This document shows positions 1 to 7,849 of a stretch of 37,183 bases of DNA, piece after piece. The stretch is from an uncultured Olsenella sp. GTDB taxonomy: Bacteria > Actinomycetota > Coriobacteriia > Coriobacteriales > Atopobiaceae. The stretch covers positions 1-37,183 of the forward strand of contig CASFQX010000183.1 of the NCBI GenBank assembly GCA_949296375.1. The letters run 5' to 3'. A model generated the notes under the pieces. It searched no databases and was not told the origin of the DNA. It saw only the letters and a list, made by a program, of their open reading frames with translations. The position numbers and the translations under genes were made by a program. The stretch's first letter is position 1, and every line of letters begins with the position of its first letter.

Positions 1-1035
1 ATGTACCTCTCCAAGGTCCAGACGAAGACCGCCCTCGCGGTGCCGTTCGCGATCTTCTTTGGCGCCATCGAGTTCATGTTCTTCTTCTCGAGCCTCACGA
101 AGTTCTTCCACGGCGGCTACGTCACCGTGATCATGAGCTTCCTCATCTTTGTGGTCATGTACGTGTGGCGCCGCGGCACGGCCGTGGAGCGCACCCAGAC
201 GGTGTACCTGCCCGTCAACAAGTACCTGGACCAGATCTTTGACCTCTCCCATGACGAGGACTACCCGCTGCTTGCAGACAACCTCGTATTCCTCACCAAC
301 GACTCGTCCTTTGACAAGCTGGACCGCGACATCCTCTACTCGATCCTGGACAAGCGTCCCAAGCGCGCGAAGGCCTACTACTTCCTCAACGTCCAGGTGA
401 CCGACGAGCCCTACACGCACGAGTTCATCGTCAACGACTTTGGGACGGACTTCCTCTTCAAGGTGCAGCTGCGCCTGGGCTTCAAGGTCAACCAGCGCAT
501 CAACACCTACCTCTACCAGATCGTTGCCGACCTCATGGAGCGCGGTCAGCTCGCGCCGCAGAACCACAAGTACTCGATCTACCTCGAGCGCGGCACCGTG
601 GGAGACTTCCGCTTCTGCCTCATTCGCAAGATGCTCTCCCCCGAAACGGACCTCTCCGGCTTTGACCAGCGCCTCATCGAGCTCAAGTACCTGATTCGTG
701 GCTTCTGCGGGTCGCCGGCACGCTGGTACGGCCTGGAGAACTCGAGCGTGATCTTTGAGTACGTGCCGCTTTTCTCCAAGACCAAGCGCCAACACAAGCT
801 CTCGCGTCGCGCACTCGAGGAGGTGGCGCCCGCGGTTGCCGCCAAGCTCGCCGAGGAGCGCGAGAACGGTGACGATGACGACATCTTCTCCGTCCAGATG
901 AAGGGCGAGCGCGAGGCTCAGGCCGAGGAGGCCATCCGCGGGCTCGTTGGCGGTGACACCGCGAGCTTCCGCCCGCTCGTCATCGACGAGGAGGACGAGG
1001 AAGGCTCCGAGGAGTTCCAGGAGGGCGAGGAGTAG
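1..1035 (+). CDS. kup: Kup-type potassium uptake protein, C-terminal part (cut by window start)
   Basis: About 344 residues of a KUP/HAK/KT-family K+ transporter are present. The N-terminal membrane domain lies outside the window. The visible part opens with two hydrophobic segments (about residues 12-33 and 38-56). The Lys-Phe-Phe-His-Gly-Gly stretch between them matches the family's conserved spot before its last helix. A long hydrophilic cytosolic domain follows, as is usual for Kup. The last 60 residues are very acidic (Asp/Glu runs), an unusual tail. The first ATG in the window is probably internal. The gene ends in TAG and is followed by a hairpin terminator. The family imports K+ across the cytoplasmic membrane, usually with protons. 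Family assignment is fairly sure; substrate is inferred from the family. Confidence 0.8.
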   Translation: MYLSKVQTKTALAVPFAIFFGAIEFMFFFSSLTKFFHGGYVTVIMSFLIFVVMYVWRRGTAVERTQTVYLPVNKYLDQIFDLSHDEDYPLLADNLVFLTNDSSFDKLDRDILYSILDKRPKRAKAYYFLNVQVTDEPYTHEFIVNDFGTDFLFKVQLRLGFKVNQRINTYLYQIVADLMERGQLAPQNHKYSIYLERGTVGDFRFCLIRKMLSPETDLSGFDQRLIELKYLIRGFCGSPARWYGLENSSVIFEYVPLFSKTKRQHKLSRRALEEVAPAVAAKLAEERENGDDDDIFSVQMKGEREAQAEEAIRGLVGGDTASFRPLVIDEEDEEGSEEFQEGEE

Positions 1036-1069
1036 GCCCGGCTACTCCCCGGCACATGTTCAGACCCGC

Positions 1070-1100
1070 AAGGGCACGGCTCTTCTCGGACCGTGCCCTT
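1070..1100 (+). terminator. Hairpin terminator after the Kup gene
   Basis: A 10-bp perfect stem (AAGGGCACGG with CCGTGCCCTT) and an 11-nt loop sit 34 nt after the Kup stop. CTTGTTG follows, so the T tract is short. It lies between convergent transcription units and just before repeat cluster 1. Confidence 0.6.
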
Positions 1101-1104
1101 CTTG

Positions 1105-1282
1105 TTGACAAAAGCGGCCTCGTCTCAGCCTTGCAGGCTTCTCGCTTGACGAAAGCAGGCTCGTCTCAGCCTAAATGCGCCTTCAGGCTGAGACGAGCCG
1201 CAAATCGTCAAGTTTTGACGCCGCCAGCCTGAGACGAGGCCGATCTTGTCAAGCCGAGAAGACCGTCACCCTGAGACGAGCC
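1105..1282. repeat. Palindromic intergenic repeat, cluster 1
   Basis: Five copies of a unit built from GGCTGAGACGAGCC, a variable 5-6 nt, and CGTCAAG. Two copies are inverted (1105-1130, 1145-1171) and three direct (1186-1212, 1228-1261, and a partial at 1269-1282). The central pair forms a 15-bp perfect stem (1158-1172 with 1185-1199) around a 12-nt loop. The cluster fills the gap between the convergent Kup gene and the minus-strand GTPase/tubulin operon. Related clusters occur at 15811-15936 and 36155-36270. Confidence 0.85.
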
Positions 1283-1316
1283 TCCAGCCGTAAAGAGTGC
1301 CGAGAAGAACGAGTCG

Positions 1317-2162
1317 TCACGAACCGGCCAGGACGAGAAGCAGCATCGCCTCGGCGGCCCATATGAAAAACAGCGTCCACAAAATGCTGTCCAGCTTGTT
1401 GAACGGCTGGTACACATACTTCAGCACAGATGCGACAAAGACGGCGACGCTCGCGACCACGCCGGCAAACGCCAGGGCCAGAGATGCCTGGCCACCCCGA
1501 AAGCCGTAGGCGATCGCAAAGATCTCCATCAGCACGCAGGCCACGGCGGCAACCTTGAGCATCATGAGGTTCTTCGTGCGCGTCTCGTAGATGGAGACGA
1601 CGTCGGACCTTCCCTCGGAGGAGAGGGGCTTTGAACCCAGCGCGAGATAGCAGCGACGGGCGAGCATCAGGCCGTTGCCCCTGTCCGCAAGCGCCGCGGC
1701 CCGATTGTAGAGCTCGTTACCCGAGATGCTCCAGAGCGGCGCGCCGAGATGAGCCGTGTCCTTGGAGGAGAGCGAGAGGGTCGAGATGAGGCCGAACACC
1801 CTCTGACGGTCCACGCCCCCGGCGATTGCGAGCGCGGAGGTGAGGCAGATCGCATTCCACCTGTCCCCATCAGGGCACCTCTCGGATACGCACTCGATCG
1901 CGTTGGCAAGCTCGGTGGACCCAGTCGTGGCGTCAAACGTCCGCGCAAAGACCAGGGCGGGGCCAACGGTCTCCCCCTCCTCGTGGAGCGCGGAGCAGTA
2001 GAGCGGGCGCTTCATCTCCTCCGGGACCGGCATCGCCGCTATCGAGTTTCTGTCCTCGAGCGCGTTGAATCCCTGTCGCATGATGAGCTCCCCCAGAATG
2101 CCGGCAGCGTAGTCGATGTCCGTCATGCTGAGCGTACGCATACCCTGAGCAACCTGTGGCAC
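1317..2162 (-). CDS. Unknown protein with three C-terminal membrane segments (last gene of the GTPase/tubulin operon)
   Basis: I do not recognise this family. About 180 soluble, mainly helical residues at the N-terminus are followed by three predicted membrane segments. These start near Leu-Lys-Val-Ala-Ala, Ala-Ser-Leu-Ala-Leu and Asp-Ser-Ile-Leu-Trp, and the last runs to within a few residues of the C-terminus. There is no signal peptide. The start is uncertain. GTG at 2162 has a GAGAGG site 9 nt upstream and is preferred. GTG at 2183 has no visible site, and ATG at 2141 has a poorly spaced one. It follows the kinase-like gene and is the last gene before repeat cluster 1, so it is probably co-transcribed. 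It could tether the cytosolic GTPase complex to the membrane or be its membrane-acting output. Both ideas are inference from position and topology only. Confidence 0.75.
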   Translation of the reverse strand: MPQVAQGMRTLSMTDIDYAAGILGELIMRQGFNALEDRNSIAAMPVPEEMKRPLYCSALHEEGETVGPALVFARTFDATTGSTELANAIECVSERCPDGDRWNAICLTSALAIAGGVDRQRVFGLISTLSLSSKDTAHLGAPLWSISGNELYNRAAALADRGNGLMLARRCYLALGSKPLSSEGRSDVVSIYETRTKNLMMLKVAAVACVLMEIFAIAYGFRGGQASLALAFAGVVASVAVFVASVLKYVYQPFNKLDSILWTLFFIWAAEAMLLLVLAGS

Positions 2163-2209
2163 CTCGATCGTCCTCTCTTCCACGGCGTGATACTACGAAC
2201 TGCTTCCCG

Positions 2210-3289
2210 TCACGCGGACGGAAGCGGGGGCCTCTCGAGATAGCTCCTCAGATCCTCCCGGATGGCCTCGGGGATGGCGAGCCAGTTCTCCTCAAAGATC
2301 TCGTCGCCGGCAAAGCCGTTCTCCCCGCCAACGCGATTGGAGTCGTCATCCGGGTCGAAGATGAAGACCGGGTTCTTCTGGTAGAGCCGCAGCCAGCGTC
2401 GATGCTCCGCGGGGTTTCCGTTGGTCTCGGGCAGCACGATCGGGCCGTAATACGGGAGGCGCCCCACGAGAAGGCGAAACAGCATGGCTCGCCGGGCGAA
2501 CAGGTCGGAGTACGCCGGAAGCTCGATGGTGTTGCCAACCTTGTAGTCGGCGGACGCCAACTGGAAGGCACGGGGGTCGAGATAGTCGAGGGACAGGCCA
2601 AGGTCGTGATCGCCAACCATGATGATCGGGACCCTCTTCTCGGGATCGATCGCCCCCGACTCCCCGGCACCGCAATATGCCGTCGAGAGACAGAACCCAA
2701 ACTTCACCGAGCCGTTGGCGTCATAGTACATCCTGCTGGGATCAAAGCCAAAGTAGAGGATCCCCGTTGAGTTGAGGAACTGCCAGGACGAGGTCAGCGA
2801 CGTTGCCACCGCGAGTCGAAGGGCGCGCTGCCTTGCCGCCTCCTCCCCGAACACCCCCATCGGCATGCCACCGGTCCAGTTGACCAGGAGGTTGGAGAGG
2901 GGCTGATAGCGCGCCACGTCACGGTCGAGCGGAAAGACGAGGTAGCTCCACTCGCCCTTGTTCGTGACAACGTCAATCGGCCAGACGAACCGGCTTCTCG
3001 GCATCGGTCGCTTTGCCAGGGGAACCCACCGCTCCTCGACCTCCTTGAGGGGAATCCAACCCCCGAAGGAGCTTCTCGAGCCATTGTTTCCCCAGGGGGG
3101 AATGGGCACGGCGTAATAGAGGTCACCGGTCTGCACATGCTTGACGAGGCGCTGCCTCGTTCCGCCAAAGGCGAACTCCGTCTGGTCCGGCAGAAGAACG
3201 TACATGTTGAAGCCGCTCACCAGGCTGAAGAGAACCTCCTCGGGCACCGCCTCGAGCGACTTGTGGTCGATTCCATAGGTCGCCCTCAC
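2210..3289 (-). CDS. Kinase-fold protein, probably a pseudokinase
   Basis: The 359 residues follow a protein-kinase layout like that of bacterial kinases encoded with vWA proteins. There is a Gly-containing N-lobe (about 40-60), a hinge-like stretch (FVWPIDVV at 101-108, then YLVFPL at 116-121), and a C-lobe with LFRLLVGRLPYYGP at 270-283. NPVFIFDPDDDSNR at 306-319 also resembles the end of that C-lobe. The catalytic loop reads YFGFDPSRM (179-187) and the DFG site reads VKFGF (195-199), so both catalytic aspartates appear to be missing. This suggests binding or scaffolding rather than phosphotransfer. GTG start at 3289 has GGGAGG 5 nt before it and overlaps the upstream stop as GTGA, giving tight coupling to the GAP1-like protein. 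The kinase-fold call comes from reading motifs and needs a profile search. Confidence 0.7.
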   Translation of the reverse strand: MRATYGIDHKSLEAVPEEVLFSLVSGFNMYVLLPDQTEFAFGGTRQRLVKHVQTGDLYYAVPIPPWGNNGSRSSFGGWIPLKEVEERWVPLAKRPMPRSRFVWPIDVVTNKGEWSYLVFPLDRDVARYQPLSNLLVNWTGGMPMGVFGEEAARQRALRLAVATSLTSSWQFLNSTGILYFGFDPSRMYYDANGSVKFGFCLSTAYCGAGESGAIDPEKRVPIIMVGDHDLGLSLDYLDPRAFQLASADYKVGNTIELPAYSDLFARRAMLFRLLVGRLPYYGPIVLPETNGNPAEHRRWLRLYQKNPVFIFDPDDDSNRVGGENGFAGDEIFEENWLAIPEAIREDLRSYLERPPLPSA

Positions 3290-5493
3290 GAGTGCCTCCC
3301 ACCCTTTCTGCGGAACAGGCCACCGTCACGCGGGGAGCCGTGACTCTCCGCGCGGGCCGCGCGCTTGTCCTCTTTCCGAATGCGCTTGAGCTGGCTCTTG
3401 ATCGAACGTGCCATGAAGCCCGCAAGGTGCGCATAGGGGGCGTCGGTCTTTGACAGCTCCTCGCAGTCGGCCATTATGCGCTCGAGGGCGCCGCTCTCGC
3501 GCAGTCCGACGGCGCGCTCGAGAAGCTCCTCGCACTTCTCGCGGTCCTCCGGAATGACACCGTGACCCAGCAGGAACTCCGTCGCGCGCTCTCCCCCAAC
3601 GAGCTGGACGGCAACGCTGTACCAGAGGTCGAGGCCATAGGGGGCCAGCCCCCCGTCGCAGGGAAGGATCTCGTCGACCGTCCGATTGAAGAGCCTCGTG
3701 GCGCTCTCGCGATTCTCCAGCTTGTCCAGGGCGGAGATGAAGTCCGGGATATGCCTCTGGAGCAGCTCCTCGTGACCGCTGAGCACGTCGTTGACGAGCT
3801 GCGAGGCGCTCGCGAGCGCGCGGTACTGGGGGCACCTCGCGTTGAGGACGCTGTCGTAGTAGCCGATGTCAAAGGTGAAGGAGACAAACGAGAACTTTGC
3901 CCAGTACGCGCCGAGCACGTCTCCCCAGATGGAGTTGGTCGCAGCCGGGGAGAGCCGCATCTTCTTGAAGAACCACCCGAAGTACCTGGAGAACTGTTGG
4001 GGGTCCCCGTCCTCGGGCACCTTGTCGAGGGCAAAGAGTCGGCAGAGCTCCACATAAGACCGCTCCGCCCGGGAGCCGCTCCCCAGGAAGGAGGTCTCGT
4101 CGCTAAAGGCGAGAAGGGCATCGGGCGTCAGGTCCGCACCCTGCGCGACAAGAGCCTCCGAGACGCGGTCGGCGTAGAACGCCTCAACGATCTCAGCGCC
4201 CCCGGGAGCCCCCATGAGGGCGTCGCGGAGGCGGAGAAACGCCGCAGTCGAGCGGCTCTCCCGCGAGGGAAAGCGCTCGAAGAGGTAGGCGGAGCCGCCG
4301 GCCGTACCCCTGCGAACAAGAACCCGCACGTGATAGGAAAAGCCCGTCTCTCTCAGCGTGGCGAGCTCCGTGGCATCGAGCGTCGCGTCGAGGCGACCCT
4401 CCTCCTCCGCGTCGAGCTCCACGTCATACTCGATGATCTCGCCGAGCGCAAAGTCGATGAGCCGGTCCCTCTCGAGCAGGCGCGCCCGATCGCCCGAGGC
4501 GGGCAGCGCCAGGCAACCGGCAAGCCGCTCGCGAAGCGTCTTGGCGTCGATGAGGTGCTCCTCGCCCGGAAGCCGGGGAATCCTGCCCTCCTCCGCGAGA
4601 CGCTCATAGGCGAGCTGGTAGGCAAAGGGAACCGCCGCGCCATCGTCGCAGAAGGTGGCGACGCGGCGCTCGAGCAGGTCGAAGACGGAGTCGAGGTCGA
4701 CCCCGCTACCGCTGGCGCAGATCGGAAGCATGGCAAAGTCGTACCTGGGGCGCAGCGGGCTCTGAGCCTGCCCGGGCTGGGCAAGCGTCACCTGACCCGT
4801 CTGGAGCGAGAAGGCCTTCCCACGCGCCTTCTCGGAGAAGACGACGTTCGTGGGCATGCCGCGGTTGGTGGAGAGCGTGCTATAGGCCACCTTGTCCCTA
4901 AGACCATAGGGAATTCCCTGGTAGATGCAGGTCAGAAGCGCATGCAGCGTCTCCTCGGAGCAGTCGCACTCAACCTCGAAGGGCTTGCCCACGAAGCCCC
5001 CCACGCTCATGGACTCGTACACGCAGGCGAGAAGGGCCGCGTATGCTTCGTCGCCCAGGCCGATCGCCTCGCGAGCCCGAGGCAGCGTCAGCGGCTCACG
5101 AAGGGACACATGCACGTTCTCCGGCTTCGTCGCCTCCTCGGTGAAGCCAAAGCTCTCGTCCGCCACGCAGAGCGCCGCCTGGGGGTCACGCTCAAACGCC
5201 GCGCGGTCGAAGACAAAGCCGTGGGCAAAGGCAGAGGGCCTGCGCCGACGATCCGGAACCCCGTACGTCAGCGTGGTGAGAAAGACGTAGGGCCCCACCG
5301 ACCTCAGCTCTCGCACCTTGCGGAGCTTGCCCGCCGGCGACACGCTCGAGACGCTGCCGACGCTGCCCGACTGGGCGCGCGAGAACGCGGCGACGGCATC
5401 ACCCGGCACGCCCTCGGACACGTTCAGGGTCTGCCATCCCGAGCCGGAGCCCTGCATACCCGTTCGTGCGTAACAGATCTGCCTGTATTCCAT
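3286..5493 (-). CDS. GTPase-associated protein 1 (GAP1)-like protein
   Basis: A 735-aa soluble protein with no signal peptide or membrane segment. The N-terminus resembles the GAP1-N2 domain of actinobacterial GTPase-associated proteins: it opens with Tyr-Arg-Gln-Ile-Cys-Tyr-Ala, has Gly-Trp-Gln-Thr-Leu-Asn at 19-24, and a His in FAHGFVFD near 91. The remaining 500 residues are largely helical and end in a basic tail. In related loci these proteins sit beside a TRAFAC-type GTPase, as here. They are thought to act with it, but their biochemical role is not established. The frame stays open upstream into the GTPase gene. ATG at 5493 is chosen because a GGAACGGAGAG site precedes it and the N-terminal motif begins there. 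It lies 53 nt after the GTPase stop and shares a 4-nt overlap with the next gene. Confidence 0.75.
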   Translation of the reverse strand: MEYRQICYARTGMQGSGSGWQTLNVSEGVPGDAVAAFSRAQSGSVGSVSSVSPAGKLRKVRELRSVGPYVFLTTLTYGVPDRRRRPSAFAHGFVFDRAAFERDPQAALCVADESFGFTEEATKPENVHVSLREPLTLPRAREAIGLGDEAYAALLACVYESMSVGGFVGKPFEVECDCSEETLHALLTCIYQGIPYGLRDKVAYSTLSTNRGMPTNVVFSEKARGKAFSLQTGQVTLAQPGQAQSPLRPRYDFAMLPICASGSGVDLDSVFDLLERRVATFCDDGAAVPFAYQLAYERLAEEGRIPRLPGEEHLIDAKTLRERLAGCLALPASGDRARLLERDRLIDFALGEIIEYDVELDAEEEGRLDATLDATELATLRETGFSYHVRVLVRRGTAGGSAYLFERFPSRESRSTAAFLRLRDALMGAPGGAEIVEAFYADRVSEALVAQGADLTPDALLAFSDETSFLGSGSRAERSYVELCRLFALDKVPEDGDPQQFSRYFGWFFKKMRLSPAATNSIWGDVLGAYWAKFSFVSFTFDIGYYDSVLNARCPQYRALASASQLVNDVLSGHEELLQRHIPDFISALDKLENRESATRLFNRTVDEILPCDGGLAPYGLDLWYSVAVQLVGGERATEFLLGHGVIPEDREKCEELLERAVGLRESGALERIMADCEELSKTDAPYAHLAGFMARSIKSQLKRIRKEDKRAARAESHGSPRDGGLFRRKGGRHS

Positions 5494-5546
5494 CTGCGTC
5501 TCTCCGTTCCCGCTGTAAACGCAGCCTGAGCCGCACCCGTCAGTCC

Positions 5547-7079
5547 CTAGAACACCCCGAACATCTTCTTGTGATTGCCAAAGCGATCGGTCTTGCAGCC
5601 CTTCGTGCCGCACCACTGAGACGCGCCGCTGTTGAGCGCACCGCAGCTGGGGCACCTCCACTGGCCAAACCGGTTGAGTCGGCAGTTGGGGCAGAAGTCC
5701 TCGGTCGCACGGATGTGGGGCCTGCCGCAGAACTGGCACGTCCAGTCCCCGGGCTCGTTGATGAAACCTCGAACCTCAAGGATCGGCCGCAGGTCCCCCC
5801 TACCGATGGGAAGCTTGCTCAGGATCCACAGGATGGGCTCGATGATGCGCTTGGGCCTCGGCTTTGCGCTCGGGACCATGAACGAGAAGCCGCCCTCGCC
5901 CTCCTGCTCGACGAGGTCGACGCCAATCGACTCGATCATGAAGTAGTTATAGCAGCCGTAGTTCATGCTCAGCGTAGTATGGAGGGGGACGTCGAACGCC
6001 ATGTTGCGAACGAAGGCCTCGATCCTGTCGCGGAGCTCGTTGTAGTCGGTGACGCTGAAGGGCTCACCCATCCCCTCGTTGACGCGCATCTCCGGGAGCG
6101 CGGGGACGTGGATGATGTCGGAGCAGAACGTGGGGGCGTACTTGTCGATCGTGCCGTCGGGGAGCTGCGGCTTGCCGTCTGCCTGGGAGATGCACACGGC
6201 GAGGGGAAGATGCCTGAGCCTCTCCCTGTCAAACATCGAGTCGATGACGGTCAGGGCGGTGACGGCATCCTCGTGGTCGTCGTCACCGGAGAACTGCATC
6301 GGGTCGATGAGCATGATGATCGCGTCGGAGTGGCGGATGAACGGGCCAAAGCGCTTCGCCGACTCCGCCACGTCTGCCCTGCCCTCGGCAAACTGGAGGT
6401 TCTCGCCTGCGATGTCGTAGAAGACGAAGGTCTGGGAGTGGGGCTGCCCCATGCTGTCCCTGAAGGAGAAGTCAAAGCACAGGGGCTGCTGGAAGATCTC
6501 GGGTGGCGTGGGCTGAGGGAGAAGGGCGTTGGCGGCAACCCGGTTGGTGGTCATGTACTCGTGGGCGTACGCCGAGGTCGGCATGACGGCGATGTTGTAC
6601 GCCCCCATGCGCGCGGCCATGAACTTGCAGAGCTGCGAGAGATAGACCGTCTTGCCGGCGCCCGAGATGCCGATCAGCGAGATGAACTTGACCGGATAGC
6701 GCCCGTAACGCCCGGGCAGGGGATTGTGGCAGTGCGGGCAGACGCGGCGCTCGGTCACGGTGTCATGGCGGTCCTTCACGCCGATGACGATGTCGTCCCC
6801 CACGAGAAAGCGAGCCGTCCCCCCAAACACGTCCTTCGTCGCCGGGTCCATGGGATCATAGACCGGGCGAAGCCACGGAGAGACGTCTCCGGCGCGGTCG
6901 CGGCTCGGCGAGAACAGCTCGGTGGTACCGCCGAAAGGCTCCCAGAACTCCTCGTATTTGCTGTCGGTCCGTGGCGCGAAGGCCTCCTCCTCGGGTTCGA
7001 CCGTCTCCATGCGGAAGTGCACCTTGGCATCGTCGAACTGTTTGAAGCAGTACGGACAGGTAATCGTGTGTCCGGGCAT
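5547..7079 (-). CDS. Zinc-ribbon P-loop GTPase (TRAFAC type)
   Basis: A 510-aa protein with a P-loop GTPase core flanked by zinc-binding motifs. An N-terminal CPYC (8-11) pairs with CPHC (114-117). Walker A is GISGAGKT (137-144), the Walker B/G3 element is FYDIAGE (220-226), and the G4-like site is SQAD (298-301) where NKxD would be usual. The last 60 residues carry three further CxxC-type knuckles, CQFC, CPNC and CPSC, plus a final Cys pair. The fold fits the TRAFAC-clade GTPases found next to GAP1 proteins in actinobacteria. It should be a soluble regulatory switch rather than a translation factor. ATG at 7079 has an AGGAGG site about 10 nt upstream. The GAP1-like gene follows 53 nt downstream, which points to a shared complex. 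Confidence 0.85.
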   Translation of the reverse strand: MPGHTITCPYCFKQFDDAKVHFRMETVEPEEEAFAPRTDSKYEEFWEPFGGTTELFSPSRDRAGDVSPWLRPVYDPMDPATKDVFGGTARFLVGDDIVIGVKDRHDTVTERRVCPHCHNPLPGRYGRYPVKFISLIGISGAGKTVYLSQLCKFMAARMGAYNIAVMPTSAYAHEYMTTNRVAANALLPQPTPPEIFQQPLCFDFSFRDSMGQPHSQTFVFYDIAGENLQFAEGRADVAESAKRFGPFIRHSDAIIMLIDPMQFSGDDDHEDAVTALTVIDSMFDRERLRHLPLAVCISQADGKPQLPDGTIDKYAPTFCSDIIHVPALPEMRVNEGMGEPFSVTDYNELRDRIEAFVRNMAFDVPLHTTLSMNYGCYNYFMIESIGVDLVEQEGEGGFSFMVPSAKPRPKRIIEPILWILSKLPIGRGDLRPILEVRGFINEPGDWTCQFCGRPHIRATEDFCPNCRLNRFGQWRCPSCGALNSGASQWCGTKGCKTDRFGNHKKMFGVF

Positions 7080-7131
7080 CTGTCTTGTTCCTCCTCGTCC
7101 AAAGGCCCGCTCCGCTCGAGCGAGCCCCTTG

Positions 7132-7839
7132 TTACGCCGTTACCACCTCGTAGCCCTGCCCCTGGCTTCTCACCACGGGTGGAAGGCCCGAGCCGCCCTG
7201 CAGGGCAAGCGGCCTCACGCACATCGTCTTTCCCAGCATCTCCCTTGTTATGGGAAAGCGCAGACCCGTACCCTCGAACTCGTACCAGAGCCAGGTCTCG
7301 TCGCTCTCGGGAATCTCGCCCTCGAGCGTGACGCTCAGCAGATAGCAGGTAAGAACCCTCTCGGGGGCGCGGTCGAACACCCGCGTGAAGCGTCCGAGCC
7401 CGTCCGCCCCGCGATCAGTCCAATAGGGACTCACGCTCGCGTGTACCACACCGGGAACGTCGCAGGCGGCCTCCGCTCCCTCGGGAACATAGATCACGAG
7501 CTCGTCGGAACTCATGTCATGCGCGCACCCAAATACGGCGTACCGAGCAAACCTCTGCGTGCACCGATAGGAGTCCGAGCGGATGGCGCCCCTCCTGAGC
7601 AGCGCCACGCTGCGCCCGTCACCTAGGTCAAAGGGCGTCCCCGAACTCGAGAACAGACTTGCCCCCAAGTTCTCGAGGGCGGCCCTCAGCCCGTCGTCAA
7701 TCTCGATGTGCGTGCCGTAGCGCCCGCACACCACGAGCGCATAGCCCACGCCCACGGAGTCCCAGACCAGCTCCCTGGCGAGCATCGCAACGTTGCGGAC
7801 GCAATGTCCCTCGTCAGCAGGAGTCGTTGTTACGCGCAT
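7132..7839 (-). CDS. Unknown 235-aa protein of the GTPase/tubulin operon
   Basis: I do not recognise this protein. It is soluble, rich in aromatic residues and beta-type sequence, and lacks signal or membrane segments. Four cysteines are scattered without an obvious metal motif. The C-terminal third (WLWYEFEG near 190, then RFPITREMLG) looks like a compact beta domain. An upstream GTG at 7869 is possible, but ATG at 7839 follows a GGGGGTG site at good spacing and lies 10 nt after the stop of the 670-aa gene. That close spacing suggests joint translation. The GTPase gene begins 52 nt downstream. It may be an adaptor between the tubulin-like and GTPase parts, on operon position alone. Confidence 0.7.
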   Translation of the reverse strand: MRVTTTPADEGHCVRNVAMLARELVWDSVGVGYALVVCGRYGTHIEIDDGLRAALENLGASLFSSSGTPFDLGDGRSVALLRRGAIRSDSYRCTQRFARYAVFGCAHDMSSDELVIYVPEGAEAACDVPGVVHASVSPYWTDRGADGLGRFTRVFDRAPERVLTCYLLSVTLEGEIPESDETWLWYEFEGTGLRFPITREMLGKTMCVRPLALQGGSGLPPVVRSQGQGYEVVTA

Positions 7840-7849
7840 GGTCCACCCC

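Noticed and set aside
1105-1282. CRISPR array from repeated units
   Set aside because: Units alternate in orientation, spacing is irregular, no unique spacers of constant length exist, and no cas gene is near.
5494-5739. 82-codon upstream extension of the GAP1-like gene
   Set aside because: It overlaps the GTPase gene's zinc-knuckle end in another frame. The strong site before ATG 5493 and the N-terminal motif argue for the shorter form.
7113-7122. CGCTCGAGCG palindrome between the 235-aa gene and the GTPase gene
   Set aside because: A perfect 10-nt palindrome has no loop for a useful hairpin and is expected by chance in GC-rich DNA.
3562-7331. Two long plus-strand frames (3562-5529 and 5466-7331) opposite the GAP1-like and GTPase genes
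   Set aside because: Low-complexity, motif-free shadows of well-supported minus-strand genes.
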